Assembly (NCBI GenBank): GCA_030272155.1
Contig: CP126198.1
Location: 372,001-436,000, forward strand
Length of the DNA stretch: 64,000 nt
Origin: Tetradesmus obliquus
Taxonomy: Eukaryota; Chlorophyta; Chlorophyceae; Sphaeropleales; Scenedesmaceae
Reading direction: 5' to 3'
Shown here: piece after piece, positions 1 to 12,000 of the stretch
Position numbering within the stretch: position 1 is the first letter of the stretch
How the letters are laid out: each line of letters opens with the position of its first letter
Notes under the pieces: model-generated
What the model was told of the DNA's origin: nothing
Databases searched by the model: none
Seen by the model: the letters and a program-made list of their open reading frames with translations, nothing else
Translations under genes and position numbers: made by a program

Positions 1-57
1 GCATAGATGTTTCTACTTGTCACCAGCCTGCGGGCGCTCAAAACATAAAACGCTCAC

Positions 58-598
58 CATGGACTGCACCAAGTCGATTTTTGCGTTGACCTCGTCCACG
101 AAGCGAGGCATCTGCCGAAAAGGGAAGCTGTCCAGATCGCGCCGCACCAGCGCGTGCAGCGGCTCAACGGGCGGCTCAAACCAGGGCTGCTGCATCAGTG
201 CTAGCACCAGCCTGGCAGCAGCAGCAGCAGCAGCAGCGTTGCATTTTTTGCATTTTTGCATGGCAATTGAGTGCGATCATGGGTGTGATCCTGTGCAAAT
301 TGTTGTTCTGCTAGCCAGGTAGCCCAGCAGGGAGTAAGAAAGCACAACAGGGACTTTGCAGATCCATTCTGCATACTTGCAGGCAGCGCATACCAGAACA
401 GCTGTGCAACTGCACACTCAGAGTTGTGCAGCAGCACTGCTGTTTGAAACTGTATCAGGCAGTCCACCTTCATCACTAGGTTCATGACACAGAGCTAGGT
501 GAAGGCAACATCAATATGCTGTGTGTGGCGTTGCACAATTTCACCTGATGGGCTCAGCGCGGCCCCGCACAGGGTAGTAGTGCAGCACTGGCACGTTG
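58..598 (-). CDS. Glutathione S-transferase, N-terminal exons (partial)
   Basis: The thioredoxin-fold N-terminal domain of a soluble glutathione S-transferase, which conjugates or reduces substrates with glutathione in the cytosol. Exon 545..598 encodes the stretch ending HYYPVRGRAEPIR, typical of sigma-like GSTs with the catalytic Tyr. Its donor is AG|gtgaaa. Exon 58..211 continues in phase (AG+G gives Arg) with LVLALMQQPWFEPP and reaches the glutathione-site end DLVQSM before donor ATG|gtgagc. A (CTG)n tract precedes its acceptor. The C-terminal helical domain lies beyond the left edge. The true start codon is not resolved: the acceptor at 598 is my choice, because the open frame upstream looks non-coding. 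No exon echoes are visible here. GST family is secure; subclass is inference. Confidence 0.8.
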
Positions 599-1396
599 CT
601 GGTGGCTGGTGTCGCACAAATCAACCAGCACAGCAGGCGGTTAGCAGCCCTGTCCCTGTTGCTCTCGTAGTTAGTGATGCTGGAGGTGATATAAGCAAAA
701 ACTTCACCCAAGTGATGTAGAGCATAGGGCACAAAACTGGTGCCAGCGTGCAATGCACGCTCAGCGTCCAATGCTTGCTGCACCGCAAGGCTTGCGTATT
801 TTACTCAGCAGGTGCAGCGCTGCTTCTACTAGCGCGCCCTGCAGCTACTCACCAGCAGAGAAGGCACCTTCCTGTGCTACCCAGTGCTCCTCTGGTGGGT
901 GTGGCTCAGTCATGCTTGAAAGAGCTCTTCCTGGTACTGGCACAGAGAGTTCACACAGTCTCGAGATAGCACGCAGTACGCAGCCTGTTCGGCACTGGAA
1001 CTTAGAAAAAGCAAATCAGTCGATCGTGTCCTTTACAAGCTTGATGTGCTTGTTGGCTGATCGCACACCTGCAAGGTACTGCCCTTGTCGTCACAAGAGG
1101 CAATCACAGCACTGCTTTAGCGGGCCGTAAGGCGTACAAACAATAACAGTAAAAGGTTTAAAGCGGGTCACTGGCTATCGCACAGCTGGAAGAAGAAGTA
1201 ACAGCCCCAGGGTCTGTGCTTTAGTGATGCGCTCACAAACGAGGCAGTGACGGTGATGGGGCAGCGATCTGGTGATTCTAAAGTGGCAGGGACATTTTAG
1301 CAGCGCGCGACTGTAGTGGGTTGCCCCATCACCCGGGGCTGACAAGTTGTCGATCGACAGAGTTGTTCTGGCAGTTCTAGGCAGAAGCTCGTCGCC
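599..1396. other. No recognisable gene
   Basis: Open frames occur here but none shows family similarity or a convincing splice chain. The stretch probably holds the 5' part of the GST gene on the minus strand and the promoter of the small plus-strand gene starting at 1397. Confidence 0.4.
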
Positions 1397-2419
1397 ATGC
1401 AGCTCGTCAGCAATGCCCTGGCGCAGGAGTGCGCCATGGGTGGGCTGATGATGGCCTACTTCATGTGCGTGGGTTGGCTGGGCAGCAGAGGCACCTGCAG
1501 TGCAGTGCTGCAGCTTGGCAAGCAGCTACTGCAGCTTACAGGCTTAGGCTAAGACAAAAGCATACCTAGTTGCTGTCTGGCACGGCAGAGGGCCTCATCT
1601 TGCCGGCCCAGCCTGCATCTTGCAGCAGCAACAGCGACAACAGTGCTGTAGCAGCAGCACCTGCAGACAGCTGCCTTTGTGTGCGCAGCAGTCTGTGGAT
1701 TTGCAAGCAGCAAACTATGAACAAGGCCAGTGGTACATTTGTTGTATACTTCAGCATAATGCTTCAGCGTTGCTAGTCGAGTTGTGGCAGTGCTGCTGTG
1801 TCCTTACATATCAGCAGAGGTGGTGCTTCACCAGTTGACAATGCGCAGCATGCAGTAGCAAGGAACAGCCACGAGCATGCTACAGCACCGAGCCTTGCAG
1901 TTATGCCAGATAGTGACCAGCATCAAATACTTTGCCGCAGACCTCGCAGCTTGCAGGAGGGGAGCAGCAGCACGCAGCAGCCCACAGTAATTCACCATTC
2001 ACTCTGTGGCCCCGCTTTCCTGCACCCTCCCGTGCTGAGCTGTGCAACATGCCTCTGCCGTCTCACCCTTCTGTACCGCTGCACCGCGCCGCTGCACCAC
2101 GCTCACATCACTCAGGTACTACTACGAGTCCTGGATCCTGCCTGCAGTGTACCGCCAGGAGAAGATGCAGTACAGCTGGAACGCGGCCTTCAAAAAGTAC
2201 CACGACAACATCTGGCAGATGAACCACGCGTACGACAGGGACCTGCGCTACAGCGCGGTCTCGAAGAACCTGATGCTTGAGCACCTGAACCACACCAAGC
2301 CCAAGGATCTGAGTGAGCACGTGCACAAGATGATCATGGCTAACAGGAAGGTGTACGATGCCTTCAACCCAGCCAGCAAGAAGCTGCTGATCTGGCAGGT
2401 GCAGCCCTCCCTGCAGTAA
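1397..2419 (+). CDS. Small conserved-looking protein, function unrecognised
   Basis: Two exons, 1397..1464 and 2116..2398 or 2419, join in phase 2 (AT + G gives Met; donor AT|gtgcgt, acceptor ctcag|G). The product is about 117-123 residues. A short hydrophobic N-terminal stretch (GGLMMAYFM) leads into a basic, aromatic-rich body with motifs such as YYYESWILP, MQYSWNAAFKKYHD and NPASKKLLIWQ. Either the frame stops at 2417-2419 or a donor at 2398 leads to a further exon I could not find. Size and composition suggest a small membrane-associated subunit, for example of a mitochondrial complex, but that is only inference. I do not recognise the family. Confidence 0.5.
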
Positions 2420-2427
2420 ACAGCGAG

Positions 2428-2925
2428 CAGCGCTGGAAGCAGCAGCAGCGCCAGCAGTTGTAGGCGCTCTTGCCATGCGCAGCAGGCAGCACTGGAAGCA
2501 GCAGCAGCAGCAGTTGCAGGCCCTCTTGCCATGCACAGCAGGCAGTGCTGAAAGCAGCAGCAGCAGTTGCAGGCGCTCCCGCCAGGCGCAGCAGGCAGTG
2601 CTGGGAGCAGCAGCAGCAGCTGCGGGCGCTCTTGCTGTGCGCAGCAGGCAGGGCAGGGACCAGCTTGCGCAGCAGCAGGCACAGCCGCAGGCGTCCCTGC
2701 CGCCAGCTGCGGGCAGGGCAGAGGTGGTGAGCTGGAGCAGCAGTGCTAGCAGGTGCAGTTTGAGCACATGGCATGCAGGAGAAACAGCCGCAGCAGCGCT
2801 GCTGCTTCAGCGCGGCGAGCAGCTCAGCATGGGGCGTGCGCTTGATACAAAAGTTTGCAGGAAAGCAGCAGCGGCGTGCGCTGCAGTGCTTGCAGGACAA
2901 CAGCAGCGGCGTGCGCTGCAGTACC
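2428..2925. repeat. CAG-rich minisatellites (about 60-bp and 36-bp units)
   Basis: Roughly four diverged copies of a 58-62 bp unit containing (AGC)n, GCAGGCGCTCTTGCCATG and CAGCAGGCAGTGCTGG lie between about 2428 and 2650. A second unit of 36 bp occurs twice at 2854..2925. All six frames are open over parts of it, which produces spurious ORFs. It lies directly downstream of the small gene's last recognised exon. Confidence 0.75.
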
Positions 2926-4222
2926 GCAAGTATGCACGCGTACTGCAAGTCATGGCAGCAGCTGCAGCAATGCGGCAGGGCTGTTGAACAGCAGCCGCAC
3001 CGCAGGTTGTCGGCCCTGACAGCACTGCAGCAGGCTCTGCTTGGAGTTGTGGTTTAGGCTGTCACAACAGCAGCAGTCGCTGCTGGCTGTTGCTGTGAGT
3101 CTGCATTGGGTAGTTTGTGCTTCAAAGCAGGCATTTGACCTGCGCAAGCTGGTGCTTGCAGGAGGTGACTGCACCTTTGTGTGCAGGCATGTCAGCACAC
3201 CAGTAGCGTTGATGGGGCAGCAGCTGTTAAACGTGTGCCCACATGGTAGCACATGTGAACTGCTTGAATGTGGCAGTTGAGTGCACAGGTGGGGACACCT
3301 GGGCCACTGTGAGCTTAACAATCTGGATAGGTTTTGTAAGGGTTCTGAGTGCGCATCGTGCGCATCCGCTGTGTGTGCAAGTGTCTTGCATGTGGCAGCA
3401 AGATGTGGCTTCTGGCCACTGAGAGCTGGCACGTGTCGAGGGTTTCACAGCATGCATGCTGATGGTAGGTCGCCTACCATGGCGACAGTTGTTGTGAAGT
3501 GTAACAGGCGATTACAAGGGTTGCAACGGCGTGCGCACACCAGTGCTTGCAGGAACACTTGAAGTAGCAACAGCTGTGTATAGGAATGTGATCTTGCGCT
3601 TGCATTGATAGGGTGCCATCGCAGATAGCTGAGCTGAGCTTTGCACAGTCACTGTGCGCACAAATTGTATGCAAAGTCACTCATCCTGCCACCCTGTTGC
3701 CAGGGTACTTGGGTAAACGGAGTGCAGGAAACACTGGCAGCTGCAGGAAAGATCACAAGAGCCATTCACTGCTTGAAACTGCACAACCCTCCTGGTTCAG
3801 CCCAGCCAGTAAGCCAAGTTACAATGCCGATGACCCATCAGTGCTGGAAATGTGTATGAGTGTACACTTTTCAGCGTCCTATGAAACAACAGAAACGAAT
3901 TCAGAAAAGAACCCTACGACGCTGCGAAACCATTGTGCCCAGCCTAGACAGCAGTGCTTGCAGCCGCCAGCCCACTGTACACCACCATTGCACCTGCGCA
4001 CCGTGCATACCAGGCTGGTATGGTGCGGGCGGCCAGCAGCACTTGGCCATGTAATGTGATACAAACAAAACTCTCGACACTGGCAGTGCCCAGTGGCATT
4101 TCAAGTCGTGCCAACTGTACACAACACTCAAAGCCTTCCATACGGTATGGAAGCCACCACAGCTCATGTTCCATCATGAGCACATCAGTAGCCTGCTGCG
4201 GCAAATCGCATTGCCATACCGC
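2926..4222. other. No recognisable gene
   Basis: I see only short, family-less open frames and scattered CAG tracts. The right end probably contains the 3' UTR of the secreted-protein gene on the minus strand. Confidence 0.4.
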
Positions 4223-4227
4223 TTACA
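4223..4227 (-). terminator. Candidate TGTAA poly(A) signal of the secreted-protein gene
   Basis: TGTAA on the minus strand lies about 55 nt past the stop codon at 4281. This pentanucleotide is the usual chlorophyte polyadenylation signal. Confidence 0.45.
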
Positions 4228-4280
4228 TGCACTCAAATGCAACCAACATGTTATCAGGGCCTGGCCAGCCTGTGAGACGT

Positions 4281-4937
4281 CTACAGCGCCATTGCTGCTG
4301 CCATTGAAACTGCAAGCAGTGCCACGTGCAGCGCCATGCTGTGCACCCCAGCAGCACTCTTCCTCTTGCTCATCACTGCTGCCGTGCTTGTGTTGCTGGC
4401 ACTGCTGAAGTCATTGGCCTGGATGGTAGAGGGCACTGGCTTGTCATCCTTGTCAGCAGCAGTAGTGGCTGGCGTCACAATCACCTCTGGCAGGGGCTCT
4501 GGGCTTGCAGGAGCACTGCCCTTGGCGGTGATGGAGCTGTCGCTGTCCAGCTGGGCAGATTCAAACAGGCCACCATATGTACCATCGGTGGGACCATATG
4601 AGCCATATCCTCCAACCATGCTGGATAGGTCCAGGCTAGGCATTGCCACAGGGCCCCCATAAGCGCCTGGCAGTAGTGTGCCTGACTCCCGCTCCATGGT
4701 AGGCAGGCGAGTTGCAACCACCTGGCCATATGGAGTGTCTCCAGTCAGCTGAGATAGAGTGGGGGGCACCACGATGTTCCCTTGTTCGTTTGCCGTTGCT
4801 GTGAGGAGTGCCATCGTCTGGTAGTCCTCGCTGTCGTCATAATCAGCCTGGAGGAGCTGCCTTTGGCCTGCTGCAGCTGCTGCAGAGCTGAGCAGCAACA
4901 CTGAACACAAGCAAGCAAAAAACATTGAAGGCTTCAT
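4281..4937 (-). CDS. Secreted, probably GPI-anchored Ser/Thr/Ala-rich protein
   Basis: A single-exon frame of 218 residues. Residues 1-24 form a signal peptide: MKPS, then the hydrophobic core MFFACLCSVLLL, then small residues ending in an Ala run. The mature part is rich in Ser, Thr, Gly, Pro and acidic residues, with a Gly/Tyr patch around residues 105-120. The last 18 residues are hydrophobic (ALHVALLAVSMAAAMAL) after a basic SKRKS stretch, the layout of a GPI-anchor signal. No enzyme domain is visible. It is probably a cell-wall or surface protein. The absence of introns is unusual beside its intron-rich neighbours. Function is unknown; secretion is well supported, GPI anchoring is inference. 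Confidence 0.65.
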   Translation of the reverse strand: MKPSMFFACLCSVLLLSSAAAAAGQRQLLQADYDDSEDYQTMALLTATANEQGNIVVPPTLSQLTGDTPYGQVVATRLPTMERESGTLLPGAYGGPVAMPSLDLSSMVGGYGSYGPTDGTYGGLFESAQLDSDSSITAKGSAPASPEPLPEVIVTPATTAADKDDKPVPSTIQANDFSSASNTSTAAVMSKRKSAAGVHSMALHVALLAVSMAAAMAL

Positions 4938-5515
4938 CTTGAAGGTCTAGGGCTGAGTTTGGGGGCTGCCGAGGGAGATACAGAAGGAACCGACAGGGCG
5001 GGAACTGCAGCTCTCTCGTGAAATGCAAGTTTATCTCACGTACGACGACCGGTTGGTGTCAAGTGCCTGTTTAAAGCTTTCTGGCAACACCGAGACTTAT
5101 CACCGGAGGATGGCAGAGTGCTCGCGGCAATGATTTGATGCTATCGGCTCCTGAACCTCATGACATGCTTCGCGTGGTTGCCAAGGATTTGATGCAGACG
5201 ACCTAGCAGGCGGAATCATTCAATGTATCTCAGTATTGTAAATGCGCTTGCAACAAAGAACAACAGCCCCAGGCGGCACACTGCGATGGGCTCTCAGAAG
5301 CGTGACTGATTGCTGGTGCACATGCACAGTGACGATCGTCGCAAGCAAGGCTGCAAACAAAGGTGATGCACTGTCACGTTGATGACCGTCCATCAATAGT
5401 TGGCTCCAAGCGTTGTTGCTGCACAATACAAACAGCCTACAGGTGACCAGCCCACTCCAGCCTAGACTTGACAAGCTGTGATCTCAGCCTTGTATTGTGC
5501 GGACCATGGTTTTCC
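4938..5515. other. Intergenic stretch
   Basis: This holds the promoter and 5' UTR of the secreted-protein gene and, presumably, the 3' UTR of IFT38, which ends at 5516. I found no coding or RNA feature. Confidence 0.4.
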
Positions 5516-8500
5516 CTAGAAGCCAGAATCCTCGCTCTCAGGAGGCCCCAATCCGCTGTCATAGCCGTCATCTAGGCCGCTGCCATTGCTGAAGCGGGCA
5601 CCAGCTCCACCTAGGCCTGCTTCCATGACACCTGCGCCATAGCCTGCTGATGCTTCGGAACCGATGCGCGACACCTCGCCGCCATCTGTTGCTGTATCAT
5701 CGTCGATGCTGTCGTCTTCATCATCCCACTGCCCAGCAGTTAGGGAGCCGATCACCTGCGGGCAATGCACAGACGCAGCCAGGCTAAGCAGCTGCTTGTG
5801 TGATGCAGTCAACGAAACAGTGCGATTGCTGAGCAGACAGATAGCTGGCTTCAGTTTGTACAGCAAGACACGAGCTGATAAACGCTGCAATGCGGAAAGG
5901 AATGCTTGATTACTGCTGCGCCAGGCCATTTGCCGCACCTTGCCAGCTGCGCCGCCCTGCTGCTGCTGTTGTTGCTGTTGCTGCTGCTTGAAGGACTGCC
6001 GCTGCTGCAAGCCCCTGCCGCCGCCCGCTGCTCCTCTCATGCCTGCTGTGGCCCCGGCACCTGGCCTTCTTGTGTCGTTCACAAAGCCTGCATCGTCATC
6101 TTCGCTGTCACTGCTGCCACCGCTGTCTGAGCTGCCTGCGGTGGTTCGGCCGCCTAGGCGCGACTCGTCCACTGCTGCCTCGCCGCGCAAGATGCGCAGC
6201 TCCTCCTCCCTGCAAGGAGCCGACACATTGCATTGCACGGGCGGCATGTTCAGCATTGCAATTGATTAGACGGGGCCACCTGTCCATATGGAAATACACA
6301 CCAAGCTGCAGCCCTGCCAGGCATTGACAGGACCCTGCAGCAGACAACTAGCTCCTCCCAGCCCTTAGCAGGAAAAGGGAACCACACCACACATGATGCT
6401 ACTTGACCTGCAGCTGCGGATACCCCACACGCAAGCGCCGTCAGCCGAGGTGCACTCACGCAAGCCGCCGCTGCATCTTGCGCCGCCGCCGTTCTGCTGC
6501 GTCTGCATCTGCCTGCTCTGCCTTGCGGTAGCCCTCCAGCTGCGCCTCCAGGAACTGCAGGTTGCGGAAGCGCTCCAGGTAGTGCAGCCACAGCACCTGC
6601 AGCCAGGCACATGCGGGATGGACCCATGCGCAACATCGCTGTGTTGACATTCACATTGGTTGCATCCAGGCGTGTATAAAGGATAGCGGCAGAACTGCCG
6701 TGTGTCGCACCGCTGCTATGATGCATAATTTGATGGTGGCTATGTGAAAACATGCAGAAGGTATGGCTGCAAGTGTTTGCGCGATTGGCTTGCTGAGACA
6801 AGTGAGCTGCAGCATCAACTGGCCAGCTGCCCATGCGCAACCAGATACTGTCTCGACATGTGCTTGCAAGGACAACACTTGCAAGCGGCAAGGACGCGCT
6901 GAAATCCTCACCCACCTGCAGCTGCCCAGTGAGTGCTTCGTACTCGTCCATGTACGCAGGCCGCACTCCAGCGAGTGTGGCCAGCCGCTTCTCAGCACGC
7001 TCCAGCTCTGATCGCCGCTTGTCAAGCCGCGCTGACAGCTGGGACTCTGCACGTGGGCAAAAGAAGTGCACGAAGAACATCATGTACATGGCACAATGAA
7101 GTAATGTAATAGCTTCTATGTCATGCTTAGCACAAGCGGCGGATAGTTTGCAATGGATAGCTAGCAGTCGCTTGCTGAAGTGATACCCGCTTGTTGTGTT
7201 TACCCGCTGCCATAGCAATCCGTCACTGCACACATGCCATAGCGCACTCTCAAGCAACTGCTGTTGATGAAGTTGTCTTGCTGGCGTGCTGTTGCTGCTG
7301 CTGTAGCTGTATGTTGCTGCTGCCATTGCTTCATTCCTCCAGCCTGTTCGCTTTTACTGCTTGCGCGTCTCATTGCTGTCGCACCTGTGCTAGCCAGCTC
7401 CTGCAGCTTGCCAGTGACTGAGCCCACAGCCTCTGACAGCCCTGATATGGTCTCCTGGATGCCAGCCTCAACCTGCGTACACACGGGAAATAGGGACACT
7501 GCATCTGGCATAAGCACTGATAGCTACCCAGCTATGAACAGCCTCGAGGTGCCTGCGGTCAGCTGCTGCTGTTACTGTTGCAGCCCAAGCGGCAACTGCA
7601 GGCAGTAGGAGGTGCAAACAATTTCAACCCTGGCGCAGCACGTCTGCATGCACTGCCGCTGACCAGATGCTGGCAGGAATGGCAGCTCGCCTGCACTGCC
7701 ACAAGAAGCAAGCTCTCAAACTGAGCCTTGCAATGTCTCACGCACCATGCTTGTGTCATGAGCTGCTGCCAGCGCCCGTAGCCGTGCCTCTCGCAGCTGC
7801 TGCCCTTCTGCAATGAGTCCATCATGTAGCGCAACGCCGCAACGTGCTACCTCTGCAGCCGCTGCTGAGGCTGCTGCTGCATCCAACAGCTTCAGGGCTG
7901 CTGCTGGGTCTGCTGCGTCTGAGGCATCCTGCATAAGCAACACAGCAACGCTGAATGTGTCTTATGCAGTGCGGGTTGATGCCACAAACAGCCAGTTGGG
8001 CCTGCAGCTGATGCAATTGAAGCGCAATGAATGCCCCTGCAGCTTCTGGGTGGTGCTGAATCGTGACTGCCACGCTGCAAACAATGCTGTGTGGTCCTCC
8101 TTCGCGCAGCAGTACGCAGAGCACCCCGCTGCTGTCGCACCTCATCGTTGCTAGCTGCTGTCTGTGTGGCTCTGTGCAGCAACTCTGCAAGTTTCAGCAG
8201 TTCCCGCACTGCTGTGCCATCTGCTGCATACAAGCGTTTCAGGTTGAGCTTCATGCGAGCCTTTGCAAGCATGATCTGCGCGGCTGCTTGCAGGAACTTC
8301 ACACGTTCTGCTTCTGTGCTGATGTCGTCAGACATGCTGCACTCTGGATAAAACCTGCAGGATCACAGCATCAAAGGAGGTTATGAATATGGAAAGCTTT
8401 AAATTGTTTTGCATATTTTGATGATCTGGCATGCATGTTCATGGCAGTGTCCAGCCTGCTCATGCTAGTAAGGCCTGAGGCCTTTGCCGTCGACAACATC

Positions 8501-8889
8501 GCATAGTATGTTGCCAAAACCATGAGCTGCATTAAGCCATCGGAAGCTGCTAAAGCTGCTGAGTTCGCTTGCGTTGCGCACGAGTTCGCTAGGGTGCAGC
8601 AGGCAATCACTGCACCTTTGGATCAGCCAGTGCAAGCAGTCTGCAACCAGCTCAAAGTTTGGGCTCCTGAAGTTGTCCAGAGATATCAGGCGAGGGTATC
8701 CCAGGCTCTTCATCATCTCCGTGAAAGCTGGCATGTGTGCAAACAACAATTGCAGGCGGCAAGCATTGCTGTTGTCAGGCCAGGCACTGTGTTGCAGTGT
8801 GGGACAAGGCAGCTGCACACCGTAGATTTCGCGGGCCTGCAGGGCTAGCACAGTCATATATGCTCACATCTAACCTCCTTGAAGCTCAT
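5516..8889 (-). CDS. IFT38: Intraflagellar transport protein 38 (CLUAP1/qilin)
   Basis: A subunit of the IFT-B peripheral complex, which links to kinesin-II and moves cargo along cilia. Nine exons: 8868..8889, 8616..8727, 8141..8354, 7746..7928, 7385..7472, 6916..7046, 6460..6596, 5939..6209, 5516..5755. All junctions are GT-AG and phase-consistent, giving 465 residues against about 413 in human CLUAP1. The start MSFKEVRSFTEMMKSLGYPR is the family N-terminus, and its first exon is only 22 nt. A calponin-homology-like N-terminal domain is followed by coiled coil (SQLSARLDKRRSELERAEKR, VRPAYMDEYE, YLERFRNLQFLEAQLEG). The acidic tail carries a poly-Gln run near residue 350. Introns are short and carry no exon echoes. 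The gene is divergent from Mg-chelatase H. Confidence 0.94.
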
Positions 8890-9094
8890 GATTGCGCCTG
8901 TCGTGCTAAACTTGGAGTTGGCGGGCAGCGTGACTTGATGCACTGATGGGAAGGCTTGGATGCACTTGGTCAGCGCGTGCTGGTTGCTAAGTTTCAAACG
9001 TGACTAGGATATCGACTGTAAAGTTTATTGCACAGGTCTGGTTTCAGCATCGTTGCTGGACAGTAAATGTTTGACTGCAAGACATAAACACCCC
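8890..9094. promoter_or_regulatory. Shared divergent promoter of IFT38 and Mg-chelatase H
   Basis: Only 205 bp separate the ATG of IFT38 (minus) from the first in-frame ATG of the Mg-chelatase H frame (plus). Both 5' UTRs and core promoters must therefore fit here or overlap. I see no clear TATA box. Confidence 0.55.
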
Positions 9095-12000
9095 ATGCTG
9101 CTTACCCACACAGGGTGCTCCTCAACATCCCACTCCTCACCCGTCAAGAACAGTGTGAATGACGTTGCAGCAGTCGTTGAAGCGAAACCGTACGAGACCG
9201 TTGAAGCACCGAACAACTGCATGCTCCACACCACACAACACAGGCCTGGGCAGCAGCGCCTCTGCGCCCCGATCGCGCATGCGAATGTTCCCAGACCTGT
9301 AAGACATAATGTTGCTGTTGGGCAGCAGGGCACGAGGCCGTCCACCAGGCACCAGGTGCTGGTGAGAGTTGTGCAAGAGCCAGACATCAAGCAGAGCAAT
9401 GCCGAGGCGTTTATCGAGTCGGTCAAGGAGTCTCTGAAGGAGCAGTCTAAAGATGAAGAGGACACGATCATTGCCGCGAGCATCGATGACCTGCAGCAGC
9501 AGGTCTCTGGCATTGAGCAGCAGGTGCGTGCACTCACCCGACATTGAACAAGCACAGCAAGCTTTTGGCGGGGTCGCATCACGTTGAACAGTGTTGTATA
9601 CAGTTAAACAGCATTTGCTGCGGGCAGGCAGCCGTGTATGTTGCCAGTAATGCTGCAGGTTCCACCACGCAGCAGCCCAGCCAGCACCCCATCCTTGTAG
9701 GCACTCAGCTGCATGCGTGCTGGAGGTGCTGACGCCCAATGCATGGGCTGGCTGTGGAGCTTTTTCAACCCTTTTGTTTTCAGCCTGCCAACTATTGCTT
9801 GTACTGCCTTTTCATCGCATCAGCTTGCCAGCCTTCAGCAGGAGATCGATGCGTGTGTCAACTCAGCCTTCAGGAACATCACCGTCACACTGCCAGCAGA
9901 GCCAGCCGCAGCAGCAACTGGCGACGAGCAGCAGCAGCAGCAGACGCACACCTTTGCAGACATCGACGACGCAGCCTTTGCAGCACTCGGCAGGGACAGC
10001 CCGCAGCTGCTGATGGCGCTGCTGGAGGCAGCGCAGGCAGCAGACAAGGCAGCATGGACAGCCTTCCAGGCAGACCTGCAAACCCTAAAACTGAAGCGGC
10101 AGCGGCTTGCAGGACAACTGGCAGATGCAAGGGCCCTGCTAGGTGCAGCGCAGCGCGAGGCTAGTAAGCGCCAGGGCCTAGGGGCAGCGTCCGGCGCTGC
10201 TGCTGCATTTGATGCAGAGACAGCAGGCATGGCGCCTCTGCGCACTACTGGCGCGCCTGTGCGGACTGTTCGTATCGTGCTGGTCTGTGGCTTTGAGTCA
10301 TTTAATGTGGCGCTGTATAACGCAGCAGCAAAGCGGCTGGCAGCGCTGGCGCCGCATATCCAGCTGAAGGTGTTCAGCGACAGGGATATCGCGACGCGGC
10401 GAGAGGCGGTGGCAGCAGCGCTGGCAGGTGCGCGGCTGAGGGCACAGCAGGGGCTCTGCAGCAGCAGCGCAGGGTCTGACGTGCATTGGTGTAGGTTGTG
10501 GTAGGTTGGCGGCTGGCTGGCCAGCGCGTTGGGGCAATGAGGCAGCTGACAGCAAGGAAGCTGAGCAAGCAGTGATGCATGTGCCCTGAACAGCAAGCGC
10601 TTTGTGATGTTGCTCCTTGCGGCGTGTGTGGCTGTGCTGGGTGCTGATGACCGCATGCAGCTGCTAGTACATTGCAGCGCTGTACATTCATGCCGTTGCA
10701 CAGCCAATTGATTCCCTCATTGGTCCAGCGGCGCTGTGCGGTGTACTTCTGCACGCCGTGTACATGCGACAGAATGCTTGAACAATCCTTATTGTCGCCC
10801 TGATGTTCCTGCAGGTGCTGACTGCTTCTTCGGCAGCCTGCTGTTTGATTATGACACAGTGGAGTGGCTGCGGGCGCAGCTCACAAACGTGCCTGTGGTG
10901 CTGGTGTTTGAGAGCGCGCTGGAGCTGATGGGGCAGACGCGCATCGGCAGCTTCACCATGGACCCCTCAGGTGCGCGCAAGCTGCTGCTGCTGCTGCTGC
11001 TGGTGGTGCGCTGTCGACGCCTGTTTCTGGGTGGGACACTGCGCGATTGTTGGCCTGATCGTAGTTGATGAGCCAATCTCGCATTGGCAGCTTCACCATG
11101 GACCCCTCACTTGGGGTCAGGCTGCTTCTGCTGCACTTCCAACACCTGCATCTGGGAGCGGCGCGTGTGATAGACTTGGCTACGTGGAGCATGCGCTCTG
11201 TAAGGGCGTTGCTGCGCTGCCAGCAGCACGCTTGCGGCGGCATGCCTTCTTACATGCGTCTGCTCCGTTACCCCTGCTGATTTGCAGGCAAGTCCAAGGG
11301 CCCACCCCCCGCAGTGAAGAAGGTGCTAGGGCTGTTTGGCAGCGGCCGCGAGGAGGACCGGCTCACGGGCTACCTGTCCTTTCTGAAGATAGGGCCGCAG
11401 CTGCTCAAGTTCATCCCTGGGAAGAAGGCCAAGGACCTCAAGAGCTGGCTGACTGTGTACGGCTACTGGAACCAGGTGCTTGTGGCACAGTGTAGCTTTA
11501 GCTGAAGTGGAAGAGTGGTAAGCATGATCTGGAGTGTGCGCATGCGCGTTCGGCATGTTTTCCTAAAGCATTGCGTCGCATGCTGTTTGGGCAACACTCA
11601 TGAGTGGGGTGCCGCCGGCTGCGCTAGCGCCTGATGTAGATACTCACTTCTGTACTTTTCTTGGGTCGTGGTGATGTGCTGGGTTGCGTCATGTTTCAAA
11701 GTGTGACAACCCTGCTGCATTTTGTTTGCAGGGTGGCCTGGCCAACGTGGTCAGTATGTTCCTGTACCTGGTGGAGCAGCAGCTGGCCCCTGCGGGCCAA
11801 CCTCTGTTGTGTTGTGTTGCTGATACATAAAAGCCTGCTGTATCGTTGTTTGCAGGGCGGCCTGGCCAACGTGGTGAGCATGTTCCTGTACCTTGCAGAG
11901 GAGCAGCTGGCCCCTGCAGGCCAACCGTCTGTCGTGTTGAGTAGATGATACATAAACCCTGCTGCATTGTTCTTTGCAGGGTGGTCCGGCCAATGTGGTC

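Noticed and set aside
2108..2987. Long Cys/Ala/Leu-rich open frames on both strands
   Set aside because: Produced by CAG-rich minisatellites; every frame is open and none has a plausible family or splice pattern.
8371..8610. An additional IFT38 exon between exons 2 and 3
   Set aside because: Exon 2 (ends AG) joins exon 3 (starts G at 8354) in phase and matches the family without a gap, so nothing is missing.
9025..9739. Long minus-strand open frames opposite Mg-chelatase exon 1
   Set aside because: Cys/Ser-rich, no family similarity, and antisense to the exon whose frame joins in phase to the rest of the gene.
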